A stretch of 64,000 nt of DNA from Cryptomeria japonica (GCF_030272615.1 NC_081413.1:717733867-717797866); one strand, 5' to 3'. Counted from the first letter of the stretch, positions 49,706 through 62,130 are shown. The notes: generated from the letters alone by a model not told the origin. A program made the numbers and translations.

Positions 49706-50657
49706 AAGACGAAAGTAGACTTAGAAAATGAGAGTGAAAAGAAGAAATTAAAACTCACCACTGCAGCCAGTTCTGAGGTTGAGGTTGTAGAAAAGGAAGA
49801 TGAAACAGAGGAGGAAGAAGAGGAAAAATCTATCATTGATATAAAGAAAGATGACCCCCAAACAATTGATGAAAGTTTCTAAAAAAATGAGAATTCAAGG
49901 TGAAAAGGCAGAACTAAGAGCAAAGAAAAAGAAGGCAATAATTCTCAATTTTGCTAAGACAATTCCATCTGACCTAATTCCTGACATTGTTGTTGATGAC
50001 AATGCACCCATCATTGATCAGTTGGGGACTCTTGTAACTGCAATTAGTTCAAAGGCAACCGATCTGGAGAAGGTTGTAGTAAGACAATATAAAACAAGGA
50101 GAGGAGAAAAACTAATGGAACAAATATTAGTTGGAAAATTTGTTCTCTCCAACTGTATTGAAGAGGTCAAAACTATATTATAGGAAGTTGGCCGATTATT
50201 GGTTAAATCCTCAAGTTTCACTGATTTAATCAAAGATCTTGAAGATAAAAGACCTTAGACTCAAAGGGAAATCCAAGATTTGATAGGTTCTTTTGATCAT
50301 CTTACAAGCTCAACAATGACCTTTAGTGGAAAGGTCAAACAACTAAATCATGAAATCAAAAAGTTGAAAGAAGAAGAGGAGGACAAACGAGCTCTTAGAT
50401 TGTTAGAGATACAGTGCTACCTAGCACCGATTATTGATTTCATGCAAAGGAATGTTAAAGAAGTAGAATGCCTCATAAGTGCACTTGACTGTAAGATAGT
50501 CGATGATATGGAGGATTTTACTACAGTTTTGCATGGACACTTCAACACCATGAAATGGGTGAAGCCTTCATGGGAATCCTCTCTACAAGCAACTCAAGAA
50601 AATTTCAAAGAAATTTTTTCTTTACTTTCATTAATCCTTTTGTATATTCTTTACCAT
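49706..50657 (+). pseudogene. X ORF2, C-terminal part
   Basis: It resumes beyond C2. The acidic stretch EDETEEEEEEKSIID (about 49790-49840) is followed, after a frameshift near 49860, by a helical region with Lys/Glu-rich heptads (49851-50183 and 50280-50660). TAG or TAA stops lie near 50181 and 50256. The end (QENFKEIFSLLS) resembles the end of the D ORF (QDFKSVFDKFYSLLS). Joining it to 24064-33090 is an inference from position and composition. Confidence 0.55.
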
Positions 50658-50787
50658 TGATGTAAAAAGGGAGATTTTGTATAGTTTATATTATGAGGTA
50701 GATGAAACAGGGTTACAAGGGTCAGAAACAGGGGTTAGAACCGACACATTTTTGTAGTGTTTGCCACCAATGCCAAAGGGGGAGTTT
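50658..50787 (+). other. X 3' untranslated region and PPT
   Basis: Short non-coding stretch ending in CAATGCCAAAGGGGGAGTTT, a PPT. The CAATGCCAAAGGGGGAG context is the same as in C1, C3 and D. Confidence 0.8.
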
Positions 50788-52056
50788 TGTTGGAATTATG
50801 ATTCATTTTATATGAGTAGTGAATGAAATGGTTGTCATTGTTGGAAAAATCATCTTCTAAGTCATCACAGTCCATCGGTAAAGGACTAAAGGGTAACCGG
50901 TAAAAAACAAGAGTTCTTATTCTTGTCAGTAGTGAGTAGACCGGTATATAGGGGTTAACTAACCAAGAAGAGAGTAGATCGGTATACAGGGGTTAACCGG
51001 CTAAGAAGTGAGTAGAATGACACATAGGAGGTCAACCAGCTAAGCAGTGGATAGATCGGTACATATGAGATCAATCGGCTAAATAGAAAATAGATCGGTT
51101 TACAGGAGGTAACCGGTTAGGCCGAATTAGACTGATACATAGGTGACAACCAACATAATGTGAGTCTCAACTGATAGACTTGGAAACATCTAGTTAACAT
51201 CTAGTTGAACCAACAGTCTTCCCTTTTCAACTGGTGAGCTTATTGCCATGACTGACTATCTTGATCGCTATTCCCGGAATGATTTTTGGAGAGTAATTTG
51301 AGGCACGATAACAAAATTTTGAATCTGATTTTTAGAGGAAAATTTGGCACCAGAACTAAAGGCTAATATATTCACATCATTAATTCCAATTGTTGTTGTT
51401 GTTAATGTGAAAAAGATCAGTGTGAGTGTAAACAAGGAAGCAGAATAGAGTGCAACAGATAGAAGTATGAATCGGTGAAGTCGACACCGATCAGAAGAAC
51501 AAAGTATGCTAAGTGGATCTATGAGATAGAGATAGTGTCATCAGATAGATCGAACATCTTTGTTGTCGTCTGACAATTGCAACATTGTAAATCCCTTAAC
51601 AGGGTGAACCTTAGCTGGTTCTTTATGTAAAATCTCTTAACTGAGTCACTTCAGATATAAAGTTGTAAAATCCTCTAGCAAGGTGAGCTTTAGCAGGTTC
51701 TAAGGTATTCTTAACCAGATACTAGTCACTTCTAACAAGGTAATGTTCTCAGAAAAAATAGATTGTAAGCTCTTAACAGGGCACTCTTTTTCACTGCAGC
51801 AAAAGAGATTGTGGGTTATCCCCACTATGGTTTTCTCCCTCTAACTGAGGGTTTCCACATATAATTGCTAGTGTTATGTGATGCTTATGTGTGCATGCGA
51901 ATCTCTTTTATTTGATGTTCTCTAATTTCATGATTTATGCAATGTTTAAGTTAATTTGGAAGGACAGTTGCAGATCAGTCAGTTTGAATGTTTGAATTAT
52001 GAATAAATTTTTTTGACTAATTCACCCCTCCTCTTAGTCACCGGTTAATACTAATA
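50788..52056 (+). repeat. X 3' LTR
   Basis: Starts TGTTGGAATTATG after the PPT and ends ATACTAATA (the 5' copy ends ATACTAACA, so the last CA has become TA). 1,269 bases. It has many ACCGGT or CCGGTA motifs in its first half (50880-51130). Confidence 0.88.
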
Positions 52057-52879
52057 GAAAAGTTGTGTGGATCATGGCAAGAATGTACATGATCCTCCAA
52101 AAAATCTGTGAAATGAAAAGGGGTTTTTCGCCTCTGCAAATGAAGCCCGGATCCAAAAGTACAGCTGCGCAACTACAACCTATAAACAAAAAAGAGAGGG
52201 AAATGTGTTGGGATTGGGGGTTTGCCTTTAGGTTAAACCCCATTTGGAATTAACCAAGTAATGAAAGAAAGTACTTGCAAGTAGATGTAAATGAAAGATT
52301 GAATTGTAAATCACCTCAAGGGAGGTTGTAGTACAATAATGTTGATAGAAATGCGTGTATAGAATTAAATGTTGAAATCAATCTCCTCTTCAATGGTTGA
52401 ATCCTTGACTTGATTACAACACCTAGCCTTGAAGGGAGACTTGAGAATACTCAATGCTAGAAAAGAATGCTTGAATGCTCTTGAATGCTCGATCGCTTGT
52501 GTATACTCCAATCTTATCTAACTTCAACTTATCCAACTTGTGCAAATGAGAGGAGGAATGCCCCTTAAATACATGTTGGTGGATTTTAATTTTGTCATGG
52601 GTCAACATCAGGGAGATTTCCTGCTCATTGCACAACCTACAATGCATTCTCTAGAAAGGTCTTACCCCAAAATAAGGCAAGGACAGGGGCACCATGTCCC
52701 TATCCCACCCCTGTCCATAGAGCAGAGTGCAAAAAATGTGATGAAGAGGCCAAGGAAGAAGCTTTTTATGCAACCCAAGCACTCTCTAGTCTCTTATCAG
52801 GCTAGAGGATTTGAGTTTGCATGCGTGAGGACCCTAATGCAATCAAAAATTGCTAGGGTCGCAATTTTATGACACTACA
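52057..52879 (-). repeat. LTR-B fragment, 5' part of G2 5' LTR
   Basis: Reverse complement of about 14219-15042. It opens on the minus strand at 52879 with TGTAGTGTCATAAAATTG. It ends where element X was inserted; the first bases beyond X are GAAAA (52057-52061), the likely right target-site copy. Short frames in it mirror those at 14372-15023. Confidence 0.88.
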
Positions 52880-52921
52880 ATATTTTACTTACCATTATTG
52901 GATATTAGAGTTTTTGGAATG

Positions 52922-54251
52922 TGTTGTTGTCATTGATGCTAGTATATTACCGTGTTACTGAGAATTGGTATGTTGCAGAGAAGTTGAGTTAGTTTGGTTG
53001 CATATGTGCTAATGCAGATTAATGAGTTTTGAGATACTTATCTCTAGTTGATTTAGTATGAGTTTCAATATTTCGAAAGGTTATTTGATCAAGTTATGTG
53101 ATCCGATGTGATTATTGGTTTTTCTGTTGGTTTTGTATTGCAAAGTTGTGATTTCTAGATTATATTACTTCAGAATTGATTCATTATGTTGTATGGATTT
53201 TGGAGAATGTTTGGGACATTCATGTGTGTCCTTCATTTGGATGGTTGATGATTTGGAACTTCACAAGTGTATCTTTCATTTTGTGTGTGGTGTTCTTAAG
53301 CTCCGGTGATGAAATGATGATGATTTTTATTATCCGAGTTCTTGTGGTTATTGCGATGGAACTCACATTGCTTGTTGATGTTCTCTGATCGTGTTCTATG
53401 TGTTTTGGTTGTCTGCATTGATCGTGGTGTGCATTATTGAATATTTTATTGGTCCGATGGTATTATGTGTGTTATGCAACCTTTTTGGCCAACCCGATGG
53501 TTCTTGCATGTTGAGGATGATCTTGGCGAGATATTCGGTGGTGTTACATGTTCAAGGATTTAATTTGGGTCCATGCTATGTCCTTGTCAACATTGTATTG
53601 GTCCACATATGGATTTATATATCGCGTGATGGTAATTAAGTCTTATGTGTTGAGCCAACCTTAAGGTTAAGGTTGACGATTTGTATAAAATAAGAGTTGT
53701 AATCATGTAAGATGTATGTCTACGGTTGTATCTATGATCTATGATATTATTGCATGTTCGAACAAGAAAATTTATCTTTTGATAGTAGAGAAGAGTAGAG
53801 AAATGTTGTTGTGTAGATAGTGTGCTTAACCGAAACTATAATTAGGCATTTGGAGATGCTATTATTTTAGTTCATGTAATATGGATTGTTGTCTAATCTT
53901 TGTAAGGTAGTGAGCCTTCCCAGGGTTGTTCCCCTTTGTTGTTTTTGAGAAGTGAGATCTAAGAAGTGTGCCTAAATGCATGTGCATTCCCCATTCTAAT
54001 ATTTACACATATTACTACATAATATCATTATATTGTGGGTAGGTTCCCACTGTGGTTTTTCCCATGACTGGGTTTTCCACGTCAAAAATCCATGTGTTAT
54101 GCGTGTTGTTGATGTGGTATTTATCTTTTCTATTTTTGTTATTGATCAGATCTGAAGTTGAGGTTAATTTGTTTAAGTTTGGTGAAAACTGATTCACCCC
54201 CCCTCTTAGTTTTCCTGCATTGTGGTTGCTAACAATCAGTATTAGAGCTTG
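52922..54251 (+). repeat. E: Copia-type LTR with decayed PBS
   Basis: Runs from TGTTGTTGTCATTGATG to GGTTGCTAACA (54234). It is followed by a primer site (CAGTATTAGAGC, 54237-54248) that differs from TGGTATCAGAGC at three positions. It carries GTGGTTTTTCCC...GGGTTTTCCACG (54051-54081) and GATTCACCCCCCCTCTTAG (about 54191). Only about 35 bases of internal sequence remain, so the rest of this 5' end was lost. The short frames within are not genes. Confidence 0.75.
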
Positions 54252-54286
54252 ATCCTCTAGAAGGAGCTTGACCGCTTGAGATCTGG

Positions 54287-54732
54287 GATGACAACTGTTG
54301 TTTTTGTATACTTAAATTTGGATAATTAATTTAGTCAAATTTATTTACCTCTAGACATTTAATTAATTAAATATCTTAATTAATTAATTTAATTAATTAA
54401 TTCCCCATTTTCATCCCTTTATTTGAATTATTTAAATTCAAATATTCCCTTTAGAGTATATTTCTCCTAACTTTCAACTACTTAACTAACCCCCTTCCAA
54501 CCTAACCTTCAATCTAACCCTTGGGTTATAACCAACCCTATCTCTCCAAACTAACCTTATCCAAACTTCCCCTCACATGTGTGTGCACACACAGATTCCC
54601 TAATTTCCTTAATATTAGGAAATTGATCCTATTTTTGGGTGACTTCCTCTCGAAAGAGACATGTGTCCCTCTTTTGGAAACTTTTCTTTCCCTCTTGAGC
54701 TACATGTCCTCTTTGAGGACAAGTGTGGAATT
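54287..54732 (+). other. LTR-like remnant resembling LTR-A
   Basis: It opens TTGTATACTTAAATTTGG, then has ATTAATTAA-rich and CCTTCCAACCTAACC-rich parts, in the same order and style as the first 450 bases of LTR-A. C3 cuts it at 54733. The relationship is judged by eye only. Confidence 0.4.
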
Positions 54733-55817
54733 TGTTAGGACCTGGTAGGCAACTAAGGGGGTGGGGTGGTGGGGGGTGTTAATCAGTTGTCTAATAATTT
54801 CAACTCAAATATAACTTAATTAAACTTGATGCATAATACCTGTAAACTAAAATTAAGTCAGTTGACAGATTAGCAATTCATACTAATACCAGTGAAGCTT
54901 AATGCATAAAAAAGAAAGAAAAACAACATACATAACACACAACATAGAGATTTGTACATGGAAACCCTGTAAGGGGAAAAACCATTGTGGGAAACCTTAC
55001 ACACAATCAGATGATACTACTGCAGATAGTATGTGTACATAAATGGGGTCTGCACATGTAGAAAGGCCAACCGCCTAGAGCTCACTGCTCAATCAAAAAA
55101 TAGGAGTCACACTGACTACAATTGGATGATTAAATCCAAGGATAATGTACTGCTCAATGTAGCATCTTCAATGTTGGATTCAGTACCGGTTAAGCTCTGA
55201 TAATCACCTTCAAACCTTCCTTGAACCTTCTTTATGGTCTACTCATATGATCTTCAATATTTGTACATACCATGTCACAAAACCATATACTCGTGTGTTC
55301 CTCTACTTGTTACATTTATCTCACAAATGAGATCTTGCATATATACCAAAACCTAAGACCAAATGTGTAGGTTAGCTCACTAAGAATATTACAATTAAAT
55401 CAATTATAAATGAATCAAGATGTAATGCATCATGTCAGCTTAATACGTTTACAAAAATATCCAATCAATAAATCATCTCCATAACATGTCGTGCTGATCT
55501 AGAATAGATAACATGTGTCGGTGTGTAACCTAGACCAATTTGTCGGTAACAACAAATATGTCAACCCATTTAGACCAATAACCAAAATACCAAAACCAAA
55601 TATCCAAACCATATCTTTGACATAACTAAGTGATCTCCAGATGATAACAAGTCATCCTTCATGTCGGTGAACAATATAACCTGTCGGTGAGCATATACCA
55701 GTGACTGTGCATAAGTCATTGAACTTTCCGGTGCTGATTCAACATAACCATAGGTCTCCAGAAGGATAAGTGTTGACATCAATGAGAAAACTAATGCAAC
55801 ACATCCATAATACCAAC
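54733..55817 (-). repeat. C3 3' LTR
   Basis: Plus-strand TGTTAGGACC to ATACCAACA, 1,085 bases. It contains the ATGGAAACCC...GGGGAAAAACC block at 54955-54996 and a long G-run near 54760. Confidence 0.93.
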
Positions 55818-55847
55818 AATCTCCCCCTTTGGCATTGATGGCAACAC
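55770..55847 (-). other. C3 PPT with flanking inverted repeat
   Basis: Same design as C1. GTGTTGACATCAATG (55770-55784) and CATTGATGGCAACAC (55833-55847) flank the LTR end and the PPT (CTCCCCCTTT on the plus strand). Confidence 0.75.
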
Positions 55848-56171
55848 TAGATGGATAAACATCTAAGTGCCAAAGCAGAAATGCCAAAAACCAAAAACCA
55901 ACAATCTCCAGAATAGATCAATACCAGAAATAAAAAATGCAGAGTAAAAATCTCTCCCCCAATGAATAATCTATCCCCAAAGGATACTATTTTTCTATAG
56001 ATATCTCTCCCCCTTTGACATCAAATGCCAGAATATACAACTCAACTCATATAATCAATTACAATAACCAATTCACAACCAACTACTCCCCCTGAGAAGT
56101 AGCTCTCCTCCATCAAAAGCCAAAAAAAAATTTCTCTATTAGTTTCTACCGGTTTGATGTCAGTCTTTGAC
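55848..56171 (-). other. C3 3' untranslated stretch
   Basis: Non-coding sequence between RNase H and the PPT, equivalent to 25201-25596 in C1, with the same CTCTCCCCCTTTGACATC echo near 56010. No gene is seen. Confidence 0.6.
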
Positions 56172-57799
56172 TGTCTAAGTCTCTACCAATGAGGGTATTA
56201 CCCCAAGATTCTCTTTGAGATATTCAAAAGTTTCCTTAGGTAATGGCTTAGTAAAGATATCTACAATCTTCTCTTTAGTATTCACATAAAACAATCTTAT
56301 TTCATTTGCTTCAACATTCTCTTTCAGAAAATTATACTTAATGGAAACATGTTTAGTCTTAGAGTGAAATACTAGATTCTTTGATATATCAATTGCTGCT
56401 GAATTGTCAAAATAGATGATTATAGGTTCTTTGCATTTTACCTTTATGTCCTTCAACATTTGTTTAATCCATAATACCTAAGTACAATTAGTTGTTGTTG
56501 CAACATATTCTGATTCTGCTGTTGATAATGATGTACAACTCTATTTCTTGCTCAAATATGAAATCAATCTACTACCAAGAAAGAATGCCCCGCCAGTGGT
56601 TCTCTTTCTATCATCTACATCTCCTGTCCAATTTGCATCAGTGTATGCACATAAATCAAAATTTTCATCTTTAGGATACCATAAACCAAGATTTGTTGTG
56701 CCTTGTAGATATCAGAAAATCCTTTTCACTGCTGATTCATGATTTTCTTTAGGATTACTTTGAAATCTTGAAACAATACATACTGCATTCATTATATTAG
56801 GTCATGTTTGTGTCAAATACAGTAAACCTGCAATCATAGACTTATATCTTGTTGAATTAATAAGAGTTGAATCATCTTTCAATTTCAGTTTATCAGTTGT
56901 AGTCATAGGAGTACTTACCAGTTTGGAATTTTCCATACCAAATTTATTTAAAAGTTCCTTCATGTATTTTGTTTGACATATGAATACACCTTTATCAGTT
57001 TGTGAAATCTGCAATCCTAAAAAGAATTTTATCTCTCCAATCATAGACATTTCAAATTCTTCCTGCATCTTATTAGCAAAGTCTTTACACAATCCATCTT
57101 CTCCTCCAAAAAATGATATCATCAACAAAAAATTCAAAAACCAAGATGTCTTCATTAGTCGCTTTGAAATATAAGTTGTTGTCAACATCACCTTTAGTGT
57201 AACCAAACTTCACAAGATATTTATCCAATCTAGCATACCAAGCTCTAGGAGCTTGCTTCAATCCATACAAAGCTTTCCTTAACTTGCATACCATATCTCC
57301 ATCATTTTTCAATGAAAATCCATTAGGTTGTTCAATGTAAACTTATTCTTCAGGATCACCATTCAGAAATGCACATTTTACATCCATTTGATATACTTTA
57401 TAGTTCTTGTATGTTGGAAATGCAAGAAATAACCTGACTACCTCAATTGTAGCTACCGGTGCAAAGGTTTCATTGTAATCAATTCCTTCTTTCTGTGAAT
57501 ATCTTTTACACACTAATCTTACTTTGTTTTTGATTACCTTACTAGCTTCATTAAGTTTATTTCTAAATACCCATTTAGTTCCAATTACGTTTTTGTCTTT
57601 AGGTCGGGGAATGAATGTCCATGTATTATTCTTTTCAATTTGTTCTAATTCATCTTCCATTGCTTTAATCCAATGTTTATCTTCACATGCCTCAATAACA
57701 GATGTTAGTTCAATTTGAGAAATTAAACATACCTCTTCATTTGCCAATCTTCCTCTTGTCATAACTCCTTGATACTTATTCCCGATTATTTGACTTTCA
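56172..57799 (-). pseudogene. C3 reverse transcriptase and RNase H
   Basis: RT is continuous with the integrase frame to 57343 (MTRGRLANEEVCLISQ, GTKWVFRNKL, MDVKCAFLNG). After a stop, 57312-57085 has [14 protein letters not shown] and FVDD (about 57128-57117). A frameshift just after FVDD leads to 57206-56802 (FFLGLQISQTDKGVF). RNase H continues in pieces to 56175. It is non-functional. Confidence 0.9.
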
Positions 57800-59307
57800 G
57801 AGTGATTCAATCTTACATACCTGGGTTTGTTCACTTGTTGCGGTTCTTCAGTCACTATGGAATTCTCTAATGATGTCGGTGTGACTGGATCAACACTCTG
57901 TACTGATGTATTCTGTATAGGTTCCTTTATGATCATTTCAACTGCTAATTCAGAATCTATAGACCTTGAATTTCCTCTAAAGTGCTCATCTATCTTCACA
58001 TTTGCACTCTCAATAATCTTCTGCAATATTTTATTAAAACATCTATATGCATTGCTCTTAGATGAATAACCAAGAAATATTCCTTCATCACTTCTAGGAT
58101 CAAATTTACCAACATACTCATCACTCCTAATATAACATTTGCTTCCAAATATTCTGAAGTATTTAAGAGTAGGAGTATTACCAAACCATAGTTCATAAGG
58201 GGTCTTATCGGTTTCACCTTTGATGTGAACTCTGTTGAAATTATAAATGACTGTATTCACTACTTCTCTCCAGTACACATGAGGTAGATTTGCTTCCAAT
58301 ATCATGCTTCTAGCTGCATCCAGAATAGTTTTGTTTTTCCTTTCTACAATTCGATTCTCCTGAGGTGTCCGAGGTGCTGATAGTTGTCTTTTGATTCCAT
58401 TCACTTCATAGAATGTATTAAGCTCCTTAGATGTAAATTCTCCTCCTTGATCCAATCTTAAACATTTGATTTTCTTACCGGTTTCATTCTCTAGCATTGC
58501 CTTAAATAACTTGAATTTCCCAAAAGCTTCTGATTTGTCCCTGAGAAAAGTAACCCAACACATTCTAGAATAATCATCAATAATTAGCATAAAGTATCTA
58601 TCTCCCTATAGACTTCTAGTTCTTGCTGGACCACACAAGTCAGTATGAATTAAATCAAGTACATTATTGGATTTCTTAGAAATACTCTTAAATTTTTTTC
58701 TAACTTGCTTTCCCATTTAACATTCGTTACATACTGAATTATGAGGTTTTACAATCTTAGGTAAATCCCTTACTTCTTTAGTAGTACTGATCTTCACAAT
58801 GCAATCAAAATTTACATGAAAAATTCTCTTATGTCATAACCAACTTTCATCAATATGTGCAATCAAGCATGCATTTTCACTGTTATTCAAATGAAAGATA
58901 TTACCTCTAGTCTGATTACCGGTTGCAATCTCTAAACTAGTTCTATTCATGATTTTGCATTTACCATTCTTGAATTGTAACTGAAATCCCTTTTCAACTA
59001 ATTGACCAAAACTCAAAAGATTATGCTTCAAACCTTCAACATAATAAATGTTGTTAGTATTGTGCTTACCATCAAAAGATATAGTTTCCTCTCCTTTGAT
59101 CAAACAAGCTTTATCATTCCCAAATCTTACTAGACCTCCATTGAATTCCTGAAAAGATAAGAATTTACTTTTATCACCAGTCATATGATGTGAACATTCA
59201 AAATCAATAATCCATTCATCCTTTCCTTCGATTTTAGCTGCCAGGGCCTGCTCTACCAGTGGAACAATAGGTGTCAGTTGATCTTTTGTTATTGCAACAA
59301 AACCCAT
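57800..59307 (-). pseudogene. C3 protease and integrase
   Basis: The protease box reads IIDFECSHHM where C1 has IIDSGCSHHM; the catalytic Asp-Ser-Gly is lost, so the protease is dead by substitution. The GAG-pre-integrase head is broken by stops near 58834 and 58720. The integrase core is open from 58590 and contains LRLDQGGEF and VERKNKTILDAARSM. The usual Asn-Gly before VERKN is Asn-Arg here. Confidence 0.87.
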
Positions 59308-59399
59308 CCATTGTCTTTTGGTTCTTCATCAGAATCATCAGTAACTCCTTCATCAACATAGTAGCATGATTTATCTCTGTTCTTCTTAAATCTGTATCT

Positions 59400-60314
59400 C
59401 TAATATTCAGGGTTAGGCTTATATGTTCTTTTAGCTTCTTCTCTGAATATTGCATGTCTATCAGGACATCTAGATTCCATATGACCAATTTTATTGCAGT
59501 TAAAACATTTAAATGGTGCTTTACCTTCATACTTACTTCCAATAGGACCTTTAGGCATTTTCCTTGCAAATAGTGCTTCAAGTTCATCCAGTTCTTCATT
59601 ATCCTTTTGGATATCTTCAAGTTCTTTTGCATAAAGTGCTTTCCAATCAGATTTTATAGATGATGATTCTTTGAAGGCTAAATTTGTCTTAGTAGTAGCA
59701 ACAAGACCAAATTCCTCAAGTTCAAATGCTGAAAGTTTTCCAACCAAGGTATCTCTAGATACTAATGTATTAGGCATTGTTCTCAATTCATTAATAGTAG
59801 TTACTTTCATTTTGTATGTTGGTGGTAATGCTCTTAAAAATTTAGAAACAATCTCATCTTCACTTAAGGATCCTCCACAACATTGTATCCCCAAAACAAT
59901 TTCATTAACCCTTTCCATAAAAGCAAATATTCTTTCATCTTCTTCCATTTTCAAATTTTCATACCTGACCTGAAAGCATTCAAGTTTTGCAATTTTAATA
60001 GTGGTATCTCCTTCATTAAATGTCTCCAATTTATCCCAAATAGCTTTAGCAGTAGATCGATTTGATAATCCCATGATTTGCTGATCTGACAATGCACTCA
60101 AAAGTGCTTCTCTTGCTTTGCAATCATTCTCTTCATCTTTACCCAATGTTGGTGGATTAGGTTGATTCTATGTAGGACCAACATAGCCATTCTTTTTAAC
60201 ATCCCATATGTCTTTTCCAAGGCAATTTAGATGTGTCTCTATTCGGATATTCCATATACCATAGTTGGTTCCATCAAGTTTCAGACTGTGCTTCCTGAAA
60301 AAGTTAGTTTCCAT
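59400..60314 (-). pseudogene. C3 gag
   Basis: ATG at 60314. The Copia Gag opening (LDGTNYGIWNIRIETHL) is followed by a TAG near 60170. The 248-codon frame 60146-59400 then holds the core and the zinc knuckle CFNCNKIGHMESRC (about 59505-59464). Compared with C1 it carries a short acidic insert (EDIQKDNEELDELEALF). Confidence 0.88.
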
Positions 60315-60371
60315 AGAATCTCCTCAAGCTGTTAAACTTCTGCAAAAAGAGGACTTAGCTCTGATACCAAT

Positions 60372-60926
60372 TGTTAGGACCTAGGAGGCAACTGAGAGGG
60401 GGGTGGGGATGAATCAGTTGTCTAATAATTTAAACCCAAATATAACTTAATTAAACTTGATGCATAATACCGATAAGCCAAAATTAAGCCGGTTGACAGA
60501 TTAGCAGTTAATATTAATACCGGTGAAGCTTAATGCATAAAACAAAAAGAGAAACAATATCCATAACACACAACACATAGATTTGTAGGTGGAAACCCTG
60601 TAAGGGGAAAAACCATGGTGGGAAACCTTACCCAGAATCAGATGATACTACTATAGATAGTATGTGTACATAAATGGGGTTTGCACATGTAGAAAGGCCA
60701 ACCGCCTAGAGCTCACTGCTCAATAACAAAATAGGAGGCACACTGACTACATTTGGATGATTAAATCCAATGATAATGTATTTCTCAATGTAGCATCTTC
60801 AATGTTGGATTCAGTACCGGTTAAGCTTTGATAATCACCTTCAAACCTTCCTTGAACCTTCTTTATGGTCTGCTCATATGATATTCAATATTTGCACATA
60901 CCATGTCACAAAACCATATACCTATG
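60372..60926 (-). repeat. C3 5' LTR, cut by D, with PBS
   Basis: Matches the first half of 54733-55817 up to CCATATAC, then D begins. The PBS TGGTATCAGAGC lies at 60369-60358 on the minus strand. Confidence 0.92.
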
Positions 60927-62101
60927 TGTTGATGAATACTAAGAGGGGGGGGGGGTGAATTAGTATGCCAAAAATATTTGCACTTAAACACTTTGCAAGA
61001 CTAATAGTAAACTGGTAAAATAGTTTAGCAGACAAACCAGTTAACACACATGCAAACCAAATAGCTAATAATGCAGTCACCCACAGAAGCACAAACACCA
61101 TAACACAAGAGATTTTGACGTGGAAACCTAAATGGGAAAAACCATGGTGAGATGGAACTCACAAGTAACTATCTACAGAATAGGAACCAGACCGGTTAAG
61201 GTCAGACTAGTTAAGATCTTACAATGTTCTTTACCAGAATAGATCCTATTAGGAATCTCAATCTCTGTTAGGAAATAAGTCCGATTAAAGACTACCTTGC
61301 TAGAGGATTTTAAATCCATAGATGTGAACCACCTTGTTAGAGGATTTACAAAAGACTTTTGGGCCTACCTAATTAAGGACTATAGACTTGTCAAAGATGT
61401 GAGTAATCAACAAGTGATTGATCTAGCTAATAGCATAGACTGCTTGGTTAGATCCTTGATAGCTCGTTCCTAATGCATTCTAGCATTACTTCAGTCTTCT
61501 ACACATTCATTCTCTCTCTAACTCCTCAACCACCTTAAACCCTAGCCACAATATCAACTATCGGAACAATAGCATTATCAACAACCTAAAACCCTAGACA
61601 TGATGTCCTTATAAAGGAATCTGATTTCATGTCAGTCCAATAGGATTACATTACAATTTCCTAGGTTCAATGAATCTAGATATATCTAGTAACATGAAAC
61701 AAAATGCACCGCTAAAGTGTAGACACCATCAAACAATCGGTGGATGGTAACTCATCACAAAATGTCGGTTGGTAACACATCACAGAGTATTACCGGTTCA
61801 TACAAAATGCCGATTCAAGCTAAATGTCAGTTGCCAGTTTGACAAAATGAAGACTAAGAAGTATGTGTTCTGTCGCTTTGATCCTTCGTACCGCTTGATA
61901 TCCTCGAACCACTTGGGGTTAACATGCTGCGTTAGACCGGTAAACACATTCGATAAAACACCAATAGTCTAACGACTATAATACAACATACCGGTTGCAA
62001 CATATTTCGGTTGAGTTTAGGCTCATACATATAAAGAAGATCTCAATGTAAGTGTGTGTCCATCAATGACAATCACATCATAAACATAAAAAATGCCAAC
62101 A
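60927..62101 (-). repeat. D 3' LTR
   Basis: Plus-strand TGTTGATGAATACT to AATGCCAACA, 1,175 bases. It contains an 11-G run (about 60945), ACGTGGAAACC...GGGAAAAACC (61118-61150) and many CCGGT motifs. Only one copy is in the window, so the ends rest on TG...CA and the PPT. Confidence 0.8.
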
Positions 62102-62130
62102 ATCTCCCCCTTTGGCATTGATGGCAACAC
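62054..62130 (-). other. D PPT with flanking inverted repeat
   Basis: GTGTGTCCATCAATG (62054-62068) and CATTGATGGCAACAC (62116-62130) pair at 13 of 15 positions around the LTR end and the CTCCCCCTTT PPT. Confidence 0.7.

Larger units (their letters stand above)
21570..52056 (+). mobile_element. X: Copia-type element lacking pol, carrying nested insertions
   Basis: It has direct LTRs (21570-22158, truncated, and 50788-52056), an initiator-Met PBS and a PPT. Of its 30.5 kb, about 6.7 kb is C1 and about 16.6 kb is C2 with N. Without them X is about 7.2 kb, with a gag-like ORF and a long second ORF but no protease, integrase or reverse transcriptase. It interrupts the 5' LTR of G2. Confidence 0.85.
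54733..60926 (-). mobile_element. C3: Ty1/copia element, minus strand, sibling of C1
   Basis: Same layout and highly similar proteins and PBS/PPT as C1. Left LTR 54733-55817. The right LTR starts at 60372 and is cut at about 60926 by D. The left flank ends GAATT; the matching right TSD would lie beyond D, outside the window. It has more frame breaks than C1 in parts, but one 415-codon frame is intact. Confidence 0.93.
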
